DNA from: a virus
Virus record (IMG/VR): IMGVR_UViG_3300044765_000108
Span: 1-20,114 of that record
DNA length: 20,114 bases
Reading direction: 5' to 3' (one strand)
The notes below the pieces were generated by a model. It did not search any database. It was not told the origin of the DNA and was given only the letters and a program-made list of their open reading frames with translations. Below, in pieces: positions 13,716 through 19,295 of this stretch. The position numbers and the translations under genes are program-made. Numbering within the stretch: the stretch's first letter is position 1; the number at the start of each line of letters is the position of its first letter.

Positions 13716-13779
13716 AGGATACATGATGTATCCTCAAGATACAATACGTGTCGTTGCAGCATGTGATACAGCACGTACC
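13716..13779. promoter_or_regulatory. Operator cluster (oR-like) with three GATACA-N3-TGTATC sites and the divergent promoters
   Basis: Site 1 is GATACATGATGTATC (13718-13732), perfect and symmetric. Site 2 is GATACAATACGTGTC (13738-13752) and site 3 is GATACAGCACGTACC (13765-13779); both keep the left half-site and are degenerate on the right. Site 1 covers the -10 of the leftward (cro-side) promoter candidate. TACAAT (13740-13745) is a possible -10 for rightward repressor transcription. The arrangement matches the tripartite operator between cI and cro in lambdoid phages. Confidence 0.75.
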
Positions 13780-13788
13780 ATCGAGCCC

Positions 13789-14349
13789 ATGGGATGGGTA
13801 CAGCGCGCCGTAGGGCGCATGCGCGACCTTGGGTTGCGACAAGAAGACCTAAAAGCGACGCTCGGAGTAAAAACCCGCGGCGCAGTTGGCCATTACTTTC
13901 GTGAACGCCGGCAGCTTTCCGCGCAACAGGCTGCGGCACTGGCGGCAAAGCTTGGCATGTCGATCGATGAGTTATTCAGCGACGACCCCGGCGCGGAAGC
14001 CTCTATCGGGAGCGCAGGAATAGTAGATTCAATCTCACAGTCCAATGCGACGAGACTCGACCCTGAAATGATCGCCGAGAGTTACGCAGCACTGAGCGAG
14101 ATATATCTCGAGGAGCGCGGGGTCCCGTTTGACCTCACGCAGGAGCCGGAACGCTTTGTGCTTGTGTATGAGGCTAGGTCACGCATGACGAAGAATCCGA
14201 GCGCTTCCGACGAGCGCAGATTCGGTGCCAGGGTGGCCGAAATCGTGCGACTGACGGGGGCGGATTTACATGGATCGCGAGATGGTGTGCCGGTTGAAGG
14301 CGATGATAAGGGCCCAATGGCCCGAGGAGTTCAACGTAAAAAGGGCTGA
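13789..14349 (+). CDS. Prophage repressor (CI position) with XRE-type HTH but no peptidase domain
   Basis: The frame is open from 13723, but the operators lie in that part, so ATG 13789 (MGWVQRAVGRMRDLGL) is the likely start; the ribosome binding site is weak (GAGCCC). The 186-aa product has an XRE helix-turn-helix at residues ~15-60: LRQEDLKATLGVKTRGAVGH, YFRERRQLSAQQAAALAAKL, then DELFSDD. The rest (DPEMIAESYAALSEIYLEER, then a FVLVYEARSRM segment) shows no S24 signal: no Ala/Cys-Gly cleavage site and no Ser-Lys dyad region. It is divergent from the cro-like gene and shares the operators, which supports a repressor role. Confidence 0.82.
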   Translation: MGWVQRAVGRMRDLGLRQEDLKATLGVKTRGAVGHYFRERRQLSAQQAAALAAKLGMSIDELFSDDPGAEASIGSAGIVDSISQSNATRLDPEMIAESYAALSEIYLEERGVPFDLTQEPERFVLVYEARSRMTKNPSASDERRFGARVAEIVRLTGADLHGSRDGVPVEGDDKGPMARGVQRKKG

Positions 14350-14470
14350 TCTTCGTGTCGTGCAGCCTGTCGAAATTCCGCCGCAGCCCGTCAAGCTTTG
14401 GGCGGCGACCCGGCCACCGCCTGGCTACAAGCGCCCTGCCCGCGTGCTGCCGGACAAGAAGACTGGATAG
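14270..14470 (+). CDS. 66-aa hypothetical protein overlapping the repressor gene end
   Basis: ATG 14270 is preceded by GGGGG about nine bases upstream. The frame overlaps the last 80 bases of the repressor gene and ends just before the terminator. The product reads MDREMVCRLKAMIRAQWPEE, then a Pro/Val-rich segment (VVQPVEIPPQPVKLWAATR) and a basic tail. It looks like a normal small phage protein co-transcribed with the repressor, but the overlap makes the exact start uncertain. Confidence 0.6.
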   Translation: MDREMVCRLKAMIRAQWPEEFNVKRADLRVVQPVEIPPQPVKLWAATRPPPGYKRPARVLPDKKTG

Positions 14471-14475
14471 GCCAT

Positions 14476-14502
14476 AAAAAACCCCGCCTGAGCGGGGTTT
14501 TT
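14476..14502. terminator. Bidirectional Rho-independent terminator
   Basis: CCCCGC (14482-14487) and GCGGGG (14492-14497) form a stem around CTGA. A-run 14476-14481 and T-run 14498-14502 extend it and give a U-tract in both directions. It separates the rightward repressor unit from the leftward toxin-antitoxin unit, which converge on it. Confidence 0.92.
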
Positions 14503-14524
14503 CGATCTAAATCATGGCGACACA

Positions 14525-14872
14525 TCAAGCCGTGCGGCGCATGAAATCGCCAACAGGAACTGTTGGTTCTCCAGCTTCGCTCTCTCTTTTTTCTGCGTCT
14601 TCCAGCAGCTTTTGATAGATCTGCTTGCTTTCCGAGATGGCGAAGCGGTGCAGCAGATCGCGCACCATGGGCTGATAGCCAATCCCATGGTGTCGAGCGA
14701 TCACCTTCAGTGCAGTGATCAGCTCTCTTTCTAGTCGGATGGAGATTGGCTGCAAACCTGCAGCCCTTTCGATCGCCGCTGTCTCATCGGGGCTAGCTTC
14801 CTTCGCATGGGCTGCATCCATCCCGAGCACGCCCTTTTCCCAGTTTTCGATCGACCCCTCGATCTTACTCAT
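14525..14872 (-). CDS. Antitoxin, BrnA/CopG-like ribbon-helix-helix
   Basis: ATG 14872 is chosen: GAGGAG, inside the last toxin codons, lies about nine bases upstream, and the start is two bases after the toxin stop. The 115-aa product has an RHH-type core, QPISIRLERELITALKVIAR followed by HHGIGYQPMVRDLLHRF, matching the BrnA-type pattern 'isiRl...eli..lk..A...gigYq.lir..l'. A disordered acidic C-terminal tail probably wraps the toxin. It is the second gene of the pair, an order known for BrnT/BrnA. Confidence 0.78.
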   Translation of the reverse strand: MSKIEGSIENWEKGVLGMDAAHAKEASPDETAAIERAAGLQPISIRLERELITALKVIARHHGIGYQPMVRDLLHRFAISESKQIYQKLLEDAEKRESEAGEPTVPVGDFMRRTA

Positions 14873-14874
14873 TT

Positions 14875-15192
14875 TCAGCACTCCTCGTTGGGCCAGCTCG
14901 CTGGCAACCCGGCGAGCCGTATATACAAATTGAGCGGACGGTCATCGTCCGGCTCAAAAGCCGTTTTGATCTCAATGTCGTCATCGACTCGAATAAAGCA
15001 AATCTTGAGCAATCGGCCGTGATTCGTCGGGGCAACGAACCAGAAAGTTGGCGGATCCGTACGGTTTGCCTCGCGGGGATCTTCATAGTATTTCGCCTCG
15101 CCATTGGCAAAACACTCGAACACTTCTTTCATAGAGACGCCATGCCGCTCCAAAAGCTTGGCGCCTGTTTTTCCGGACATCTTGAACGCCAT
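14875..15192 (-). CDS. Toxin of a BrnT-like toxin-antitoxin pair
   Basis: ATG 15192 gives 105 aa, beginning MAFKMSGKTGAKLLERHGVS. Its sequence contains MKEVFECFANGEAKYYEDPR, NRTDPPTFWFVAPTNHGRLL, then KICFIRVDDDIEIKTAFEPD. Proteins with this pattern are often annotated as ADP-ribosyl-(dinitrogen reductase) hydrolase-like or BrnT-like toxins (RelE-type fold). The frame remains open far upstream through the repeat region, but the ATG after the promoter palindrome is the logical start. A weak AGGGA ribosome binding site precedes it. The substrate cannot be read from sequence; RNA cleavage would be expected for BrnT. Confidence 0.75.
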   Translation of the reverse strand: MAFKMSGKTGAKLLERHGVSMKEVFECFANGEAKYYEDPREANRTDPPTFWFVAPTNHGRLLKICFIRVDDDIEIKTAFEPDDDRPLNLYIRLAGLPASWPNEEC

Positions 15193-15226
15193 GGTATCTG
15201 CGTCCCTGCAATTTGGTGTGTGTGGA

Positions 15227-15255
15227 TTGTATATACAAGTGATCGGCTTCAGCAA
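15227..15255 (-). promoter_or_regulatory. Toxin-antitoxin promoter with TTGTATATACAA palindrome
   Basis: The 12-bp perfect palindrome TTGTATATACAA (15227-15238) overlaps a minus-strand -10 candidate, TATACA (15233-15228). This is placed 16 bases from a -35 candidate, TTGCTG (15255-15250). An RHH antitoxin binding such a site would give autoregulation. The inverted repeat GTGACCCAAGTCAC (15257-15270) lies just upstream. Confidence 0.65.
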
Positions 15256-15486
15256 TGTGACCCAAGTCACCTTTTCATATTTGACAGGAGCGGATTCGGT
15301 TGCGGCGCGCCGCCCTTTTCGACCTACCAGGACGCCTGACGGCGGCCCAACCAGCTGCACCGCGTATTTATGAACCAAAAATAAATGTGTAGCTACCCGT
15401 TGTATCCTTGAGATACATTTTGTATTGCACGGAAAGGATACATTATGTATCGTTCTCCCAACGCCACCCCGGCAGGGAGAACAAGC
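15239..15486. other. Non-coding control region between the TA pair and the rightward early operon
   Basis: About 250 bases without a supported gene. It holds the GTGAC-N4-GTCAC repeat (15257-15270), a GC-rich stretch with GCGGCGCGCCGC, and an A/T-rich block (15365-15390). The operator and promoter cluster follows, then the ribosome binding site of the hexapeptide-repeat gene. No convincing RNA gene is seen. Confidence 0.6.
15392..15451 (+). promoter_or_regulatory. Operator cluster (oL-like) and rightward early promoter
   Basis: Three sites of the same type as at 13718-13779: GCTACCCGTTGTATC (15392-15406, half-degenerate), GATACATTTTGTATT (15412-15426) and GATACATTATGTATC (15437-15451, perfect). 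A promoter candidate, -35 TTGTAT (15400-15405), 17 bases, -10 TATTGC (15423-15428), has the same element spacing as the cro-side promoter, and the two regions align over about 29 bases on opposite strands. Confidence 0.75.
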
Positions 15487-16227
15487 ATGGCCCGCAAGAA
15501 ATTCGAACTCGTCGCAGACCAGTCCATTGAAGTCTTCGGCATCAAGCTGTTCCGCATCCGCGCTCTGATTTCGTTCGGCTCGGTGAGCAAGGGTGAGCTG
15601 GGCGGCTATGTCGCTAAAGAGGAAAACCTCAGCCAGGAAGGCAACGCGTGGGTCTACGACAACGCGCGGGTCTACGACAACGCGCGGGTCTACCACAACG
15701 CGCGGGTCTACGACAACGCGCGGGTCTACGACAACGCGCGGGTCTCCGGCAACGCGCGGGTCTACGACAACGCGCGGGTCTACGACAACGCGCGGGTCTC
15801 CGGCAACGCGCGGGTCTACGACAACGCGCGGGTCTACGACAACGCGTGGGTCTACGGCAACGCGTGGGTCTCCGGCAACGCGTGGGTCTACGACAACGCG
15901 CGGGTCTACGACAACGCGTGGGTCTACGGCAACGCGTGGGTCTCCGGCGACGCGCGGGTCTCCGGCGACGCGTCCATTTTTTGGGCATCCCGCGTCGGCA
16001 GTGAAAACGGCACCCTCACGGTCTTCCGCGCAAAGGTCGGTCTCTATGTCACCCGCGGCTGCTTTGCTGGCACGGATGACGAATTCCTCAAGCGCGTGGA
16101 TGAAGTGCATGGCGCCGAATCGAAGGTTGGTCGCGAATACCACCTTCTGATTGAGGTTGCGCGTTCGCGCATCGATGTCACTACGCCACTGCCGGAACAG
16201 GCGGAATCCGATAGGGAGGCCGCATGA
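15487..16227 (+). CDS. Hexapeptide-repeat (predicted left-handed beta-helix) protein, first gene of the rightward operon
   Basis: ATG 15487 with GGGAG nine bases upstream is preferred to the frame start at 15445, which lies within the operator. The 246-aa product has three parts. The N-terminal domain, residues ~1-52, includes FGIKLFRIRALISFGSVSKG and ELGGYVAKEENLS. Then come 18 tandem hexapeptides of the type NARVYD/NAWVYG/NARVSG. The C-terminal domain includes NGTLTVFRAKVGLYVTRGCF, then AGTDDEFLKRVDEVHG and a helix. Regular small-Ala-Val-small hexads predict a left-handed beta-helix of about six turns. Related phage proteins are often labelled 'transferase hexapeptide' or 'polymer-forming', without proven function. 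Control by the repressor-type operators makes it an immediate-early product. Confidence 0.85.
   Translation: MARKKFELVADQSIEVFGIKLFRIRALISFGSVSKGELGGYVAKEENLSQEGNAWVYDNARVYDNARVYHNARVYDNARVYDNARVSGNARVYDNARVYDNARVSGNARVYDNARVYDNAWVYGNAWVSGNAWVYDNARVYDNAWVYGNAWVSGDARVSGDASIFWASRVGSENGTLTVFRAKVGLYVTRGCFAGTDDEFLKRVDEVHGAESKVGREYHLLIEVARSRIDVTTPLPEQAESDREAA
15643..15966 (+). repeat. Tandem array of 18 units of 18 bp
   Basis: The unit AACGCGCGGGTCTACGAC and close variants (CGTGGG for CGCGGG, TCCGGC or TACGGC for TACGAC) repeats 18 times without interruption, encoding the hexapeptides. No unit contains a stop in any reading frame, so all six frames are open here; only the plus frame starting at 15487 makes sense. 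Confidence 0.95.
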
Positions 16228-16433
16228 ACACTCCGATATGGCAGTCCGACACGATCGATGTCGATGAAAAGACCGAGGCTGATGTCCAGGCTAGCGAACT
16301 GAGCGTTGCTCTCCGCTTCCACGACGGCCGCTGGATCTTCGAGATGCACCTCGACGACGAACGCGCTCTTGCGCTCGCCGCGCAGATAAACGAGGGCGTC
16401 ATTCAGCACCGTTCGATGAGGGCCCGGCCATGA
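16224..16433 (+). CDS. 69-aa acidic protein
   Basis: It starts by an ATGA overlap with the repeat protein gene. The product, MNTPIWQSDTIDVDEKTEAD at the start and LSVALRFHDGRWIFEMHLDD in the middle, then a helix, looks like a small alpha/beta protein. It is not recognised. It overlaps the next gene by ATGA. Confidence 0.75.
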   Translation: MNTPIWQSDTIDVDEKTEADVQASELSVALRFHDGRWIFEMHLDDERALALAAQINEGVIQHRSMRARP

Positions 16434-16660
16434 ACGACCTGGACATCGAGCGCTTCTACGCCAACAACGCGCACACGGAGGTCGACCTCCTGCGCGCCCG
16501 ACTCGGCATTCCGGAGCCCGTGCCGTTCAAGCCCAAGGCGCAGACGCCGGCGGCAACAGCACCGGCCCGCATCGCACTGATCGAGCGCCCCGCCTTCATC
16601 GTCGGCATGTATGTCGTGGTGATCGTCGTGATGGCTTTCAGTGCATGGAGCAACGCATGA
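16430..16660 (+). CDS. 76-aa protein with a C-terminal membrane anchor
   Basis: The N-terminus is polar (MNDLDIERFYANNAHTEVDL), followed by a Pro/Ala linker and one transmembrane segment near the C-terminus (FIVGMYVVVIVVMAFSAW, residues ~56-73). This makes a tail-anchored topology likely. Small membrane proteins in phage early operons may be exclusion or host-takeover factors, but nothing specific is seen. Confidence 0.75.
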   Translation: MNDLDIERFYANNAHTEVDLLRARLGIPEPVPFKPKAQTPAATAPARIALIERPAFIVGMYVVVIVVMAFSAWSNA

Positions 16661-17043
16661 ACGCCATTCCCTGCGCCGTTTCCCGCGATCTGGTCAGCCA
16701 CCAGCGGCAGATCGATCGCGAGGCCGATTATCAGGCCCGCATCGAGGCCAGGGCTGTCCAGCTCCGAACCGAGTACCGCCAGGACACCGATGTGCTGTGG
16801 GAATCCCTGGGCAACGTCACGGCGCGTAAAGCCGCCGGACAGGTGCCGGCCATCGTCAAGGTTCTGCGTGACGGCGGAACGCTGCACGAGCTGGCGGCTG
16901 CGATGCATGGCCTACGCGAGCTGGTCCTGGCCGAGTGCGACGACACGGCCGAGATTCGCGCAGAAGGCGAGGTGCAGAAGGAAGACGAGCGCGCGGAGCG
17001 GCAGAGCGCGTTGCGTGCCTATCACCAGGGGGACGAGTTGTGA
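16657..17043 (+). CDS. 128-aa helical hypothetical protein
   Basis: ATG 16657 overlaps the previous stop as ATGA and has GGAG six bases upstream; the longer frame from 16645 is not needed. The product is nearly all helix: RQIDREADYQARIEARAVQL near the start, then ARKAAGQVPAIVKVLRDGG and LHELAAAMHGLRELVLAECD, then an acidic tail. No family is recognised. Confidence 0.75.
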   Translation: MNAIPCAVSRDLVSHQRQIDREADYQARIEARAVQLRTEYRQDTDVLWESLGNVTARKAAGQVPAIVKVLRDGGTLHELAAAMHGLRELVLAECDDTAEIRAEGEVQKEDERAERQSALRAYHQGDEL

Positions 17044-17219
17044 ACAGCAAAGTGGAGTTATGCGTCTACAAAGTCGGCCGGTCTTTTGTTGTCACTCTCG
17101 GCGAACGTCGGATTGCAGGTCCGAAGCCGATTTATTACGGCAAGCCAGTGTATGCGGTGAAGGTGGATATTGCCGACATCCAAGAGGCCCTGGAGAGCGT
17201 CAAGGAGATCGCGTTATGA
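17040..17219 (+). CDS. 59-aa protein
   Basis: GTG 17040 overlaps the preceding stop as GTGA, with AGGGGG upstream. The product begins VNSKVELCVYKVGRSFVVTL and continues with a Gly/Pro-Tyr segment (AGPKPIYYGKPVYAVKVD) and a helix. It is predicted to be mainly beta at the start. No family is recognised. Confidence 0.7.
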   Translation: MNSKVELCVYKVGRSFVVTLGERRIAGPKPIYYGKPVYAVKVDIADIQEALESVKEIAL

Positions 17220-17461
17220 CGCTCGCCCACGAACACCCCAATCCCCTCGCCGTCCTGGATGCCGTCATCGCTGACCTGCGCGCGAGCGGCGATACCGGGC
17301 ACGTCGAGAACCTGTTGCAGGCAGGGGAAGGCCTCATTGAGCTGATTGGATTGGCTCGCATGGTTATTCGTTCGGATGCTGCGCATCAATGGGGCGGCTC
17401 ACGCAGATCGATTGTGGAATATGCGCAGCTCTGCCTTGATCACACCGGGAGCGCGCCATGA
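17216..17461 (+). CDS. 81-aa helical protein
   Basis: ATG 17216 has AAGGAGA seven bases upstream and overlaps the previous stop. The product reads MTLAHEHPNPLAVLDAVIAD, then ENLLQAGEGLIELIGLARMV and a tail with RRSIVEYAQLCLDHTG. It is a small helical bundle, not recognised. Confidence 0.75.
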   Translation: MTLAHEHPNPLAVLDAVIADLRASGDTGHVENLLQAGEGLIELIGLARMVIRSDAAHQWGGSRRSIVEYAQLCLDHTGSAP

Positions 17462-17760
17462 CCAAGGATATGGCGATCGTCAATGTTCCGCTGAGCAAGC
17501 GCGGCAATATCGATGCGCAGCTCGATGCCTATAAGCGGGACATGCGCAAAGAGGAACGCAAAGTCTGCGCGCTGCTCGCAACGGAACGCCGTCAGCTGAG
17601 AGAAACAGCGAAGCATCTTGTTGAATCACTTCCTGACGACCGGTTGCTGTCCTTCGCTAGCAAGGCTGGCCTCTCAAAAGCCCGCGCGCTCAAGAAGCTT
17701 CGCTCTGAGGCGCACTGGAATCCCAATGCAGTTATTCGCGTGTTTGGAGAAGCACCATGA
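17458..17760 (+). CDS. 100-aa basic helical protein
   Basis: It starts by ATGA overlap. The product has MTKDMAIVNVPLSKRGNIDA, then a long charged helix (YKRDMRKEERKVCALLATER), then SLPDDRLLSFASKAGLSKA and a basic segment (RALKKLRSEAHW). The last part may bind nucleic acid (HTH-like). This is a suggestion only. Confidence 0.75.
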   Translation: MTKDMAIVNVPLSKRGNIDAQLDAYKRDMRKEERKVCALLATERRQLRETAKHLVESLPDDRLLSFASKAGLSKARALKKLRSEAHWNPNAVIRVFGEAP

Positions 17761-17900
17761 CCCGCATCTTCCGCTGCAAGCTCCAGCGCGCGGATGGTAT
17801 GCGCGTGGAGTACATCGGCCCATTCGGTCAGTGGTCGCAGGAATGGCACATCGTGCTGCGCATGGTCACTTGGAATCGCTGGAGGCTACGCCATGGCTGA
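17757..17900 (+). CDS. 47-aa basic, aromatic protein
   Basis: Hand translation from ATG 17757 (ATGA overlap) gives MTRIFRCKLQRADGMRVEYI, then GPFGQWSQEWHIVLRMVTWN and a short basic tail. It is rich in Arg and Trp. Its 3' end overlaps the next start by eight bases. The function is unknown. Confidence 0.65.
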   Translation: MTRIFRCKLQRADGMRVEYIGPFGQWSQEWHIVLRMVTWNRWRLRHG

Positions 17901-18153
17901 GCAGATCAAAGATGGTGGTATGGCGTTTCCTGGAAGTGCCCTATACGACCCATCCCGTGAACAGGTGAATGTGGCGCAAGCCTATGGCGCTGATCCTGGT
18001 ATGTCGCTGCGCGATTACTTCGCGGCGAAAGCGCTTCCCATCGTGGCCGGCATTGCTGACCTGGATAACGTTGGGTGTCTGGATGTCGCGCTGGCTGCTT
18101 ATGAATGGGCAGACGCAATGCTTCAGGCACGGGAGACGCCACCGTGTGTTTAG
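17893..18153 (+). CDS. 86-aa phage protein with MSLRDYFAAKALP motif
   Basis: ATG 17893 gives MAEQIKDGGMAFPGSALYDP, followed by GADPGMSLRDYFAAKALP and a C-terminal helical part, CLDVALAAYEWADAMLQARE. The 'GM[ST]LRDYFAAKA' and 'AYxxADAMLxAR' motifs are widespread in small phage early proteins of enterobacterial and pseudomonad phages. The family is well recognisable but of unknown function. GGAGG stands upstream of the ATG. Confidence 0.85.
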   Translation: MAEQIKDGGMAFPGSALYDPSREQVNVAQAYGADPGMSLRDYFAAKALPIVAGIADLDNVGCLDVALAAYEWADAMLQARETPPCV

Positions 18154-18353
18154 CCGATCTCTACGACTACGACCCGAAGCGCCGCGAAAAGCTTGCATGC
18201 CTCGAATCCGTTATTCGCATGCGCGATGCCGTGCGCGAAACGAATGCCATCAACCGTTCTATGCCAGTCGCCGCAGCACCCACCCCGACGCGTGACCCCT
18301 ACACGCGCAATGCAGCTGCGGCGGCTGGCACCCATAAGGACCTAGCGGCATGA
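18144..18353 (+). CDS. 69-aa protein
   Basis: GTG 18144 is preceded by GGAG at about eight bases and overlaps the previous gene. The product begins VCLADLYDYDPKRREKLACL, continues as a helix (IRMRDAVRETNAINRSMP), then an Ala/Thr/Pro-rich tail. No family is recognised. Confidence 0.7.
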   Translation: MCLADLYDYDPKRREKLACLESVIRMRDAVRETNAINRSMPVAAAPTPTRDPYTRNAAAAAGTHKDLAA

Positions 18354-18616
18354 GCGATATCGGAGAAATGTTCGATGGTTGGCGGGAGCTGCGGCGAGAG
18401 AAAAAACGCAGCAATCAATCCAATTCGACCGAATTGCTTCGTGAGCGCGGGGTCGAGTTCGAGTCAAAGAACAGCGGCGTCCACCTGATCGTGAAAGGCA
18501 ATGGCCGAGTCGTGGATTTCTGGCCAAGCACTGGCAAGTACATCGTGCGTGGCGGAAAGACCGGCCGGGGAGTCTTCAAACTTCTGCGCATTGTGCAACC
18601 CAAGGAGCCTGCATGA
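18350..18616 (+). CDS. 88-aa phage protein
   Basis: It starts by ATGA overlap. The product has a charged helix, MFDGWRELRREKKRSNQSNS, then LLRERGVEFESKNSGVHLIV, then a FWPSTGKYIVRGGKTGRGVF segment. The 'G..hLiv......vDFWPsTGkw' arrangement is familiar from small phage proteins thought to bind DNA or RNA. The function is not proven. Confidence 0.82.
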   Translation: MSDIGEMFDGWRELRREKKRSNQSNSTELLRERGVEFESKNSGVHLIVKGNGRVVDFWPSTGKYIVRGGKTGRGVFKLLRIVQPKEPA

Positions 18617-18792
18617 ACGCTCTGCGCCATCTCATCACCCGCGTTGACCGCCGCGCCGAAAGCTGCCGCGCACTCGATAACAACGAGCGCCGCGCGATTT
18701 GGGCGGCACGCTTCTACGGCGCCGGCCATCACCAGAAGCAACAGAAACCGCGCATTCGCGTCACCGTTCCTCAGCCGAAAGCTGACCACTAA
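18613..18792 (+). CDS. 59-aa basic protein
   Basis: Hand translation from ATG 18613 (ATGA overlap) gives MNALRHLITRVDRRAESCRA, then LDNNERRAIWAARFYGAGHH and a tail rich in Lys, Gln and Pro. It is strongly basic and may bind nucleic acid. No family is recognised. Confidence 0.7.
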   Translation: MNALRHLITRVDRRAESCRALDNNERRAIWAARFYGAGHHQKQQKPRIRVTVPQPKADH

Positions 18793-18830
18793 CATTCAAA
18801 CGCCCGCACCAGCGGGCAAAGGAATCTGAC
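18793..18830 (+). promoter_or_regulatory. Leader with short hairpin before the 141-aa gene
   Basis: GCCCGC (18803-18808) and GCGGGC (18813-18818) form a 6-bp stem around ACCA, followed at once by AAAGGAATCTGAC and the ATG. No T-run follows, so it is not a standard terminator. A similar layout appears before 19296. Confidence 0.55.
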
Positions 18831-19256
18831 ATGTACGCACTGATCGAAACCAAGAACGCCACACACATTGCGATCCACATTCCTGCTGAACGAGCGAACG
18901 AATCGCTGCCGGCGATAGCTCGCATGCTGGAAACGAACGCCGTGTTCATCAAGAAGTCCTGGCGCGAAATGGAAACCGTGAAGGCATCAATGACCATCGT
19001 GCTCGGCGATACCTACGACGTGGACGACAACGAAGGCGAGGCGCTGAAGATCATCAGTAGCAACGACGTCATTGGCGACGAGTTCGTGGCTGAAAGTCCC
19101 GAAGTGTTTCGTAGCAATAAGGCGTATCGCGACAAGAAGGAAGCTGAGCTGAAGGAAAAGTGTCGCGAGATCGACTCGCTGAAATTGCAGGTCGAGAAGC
19201 TCCAAGCATCTCTCCAGGTCGCCTTGCATCCCGAACTTGTCGAAGAACCCATCTAA
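18831..19256 (+). CDS. 141-aa hypothetical protein with C-terminal coiled coil
   Basis: AAAGGA precedes ATG 18831. The N-terminal part is MYALIETKNATHIAIHIPAE, then a helix containing a KKSWREMETVKASMTIVLGD stretch. The second half is an acidic segment and a coiled coil (YRDKKEAELKEKCREIDSLK, then LQVEKLQASLQ). It may bridge proteins or bind DNA ends in the recombination module. No family is recognised. Confidence 0.78.
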   Translation: MYALIETKNATHIAIHIPAERANESLPAIARMLETNAVFIKKSWREMETVKASMTIVLGDTYDVDDNEGEALKIISSNDVIGDEFVAESPEVFRSNKAYRDKKEAELKEKCREIDSLKLQVEKLQASLQVALHPELVEEPI

Positions 19257-19268
19257 CACCAACACCGT

Positions 19269-19295
19269 GCTCGCCGGTAGCGGGCAGAGGATCAC
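19269..19295 (+). promoter_or_regulatory. Leader with a hairpin before the 28-aa gene
   Basis: GCTCGC (19269-19274) and GCGGGC (19279-19284) can pair with one G-T wobble. They are followed by AGAGGATCAC and the ATG, repeating the layout of the leader at 18793-18830: the same GCGGGCA joined to an AGGA-type ribosome binding site. Confidence 0.45.

Noticed and set aside
13103-13726. Plus-strand frame of 207 codons starting before the 91-aa gene
   Set aside because: It has no ribosome binding site and crosses the cro-like gene in antisense; the 13185 frame has a near-ideal ribosome binding site.
15281-15286. Consensus -35 TTGACA on the plus strand
   Set aside because: At 16-18 bases downstream there is only GC-rich sequence and no -10 element.
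15643-15966. CRISPR array
   Set aside because: The repeats are contiguous 18-bp coding units without spacers, and no cas gene is nearby.
15193-16143. Extension of the toxin frame through the repeat array on the minus strand
   Set aside because: The 18-bp repeat has no stops in any frame, so the extension is an artefact; the toxin has a promoter and start at 15192.
15593-16150. Alternative repeat-encoded proteins in other frames (Thr/Arg/Gly- and Arg/Pro-rich)
   Set aside because: They are produced by the stop-free repeat and lack conserved flanking domains.
18803-18818. Terminator between 18792 and 18831
   Set aside because: The hairpin is short and lacks a T-run on the plus strand, so it is noted only as a leader element.
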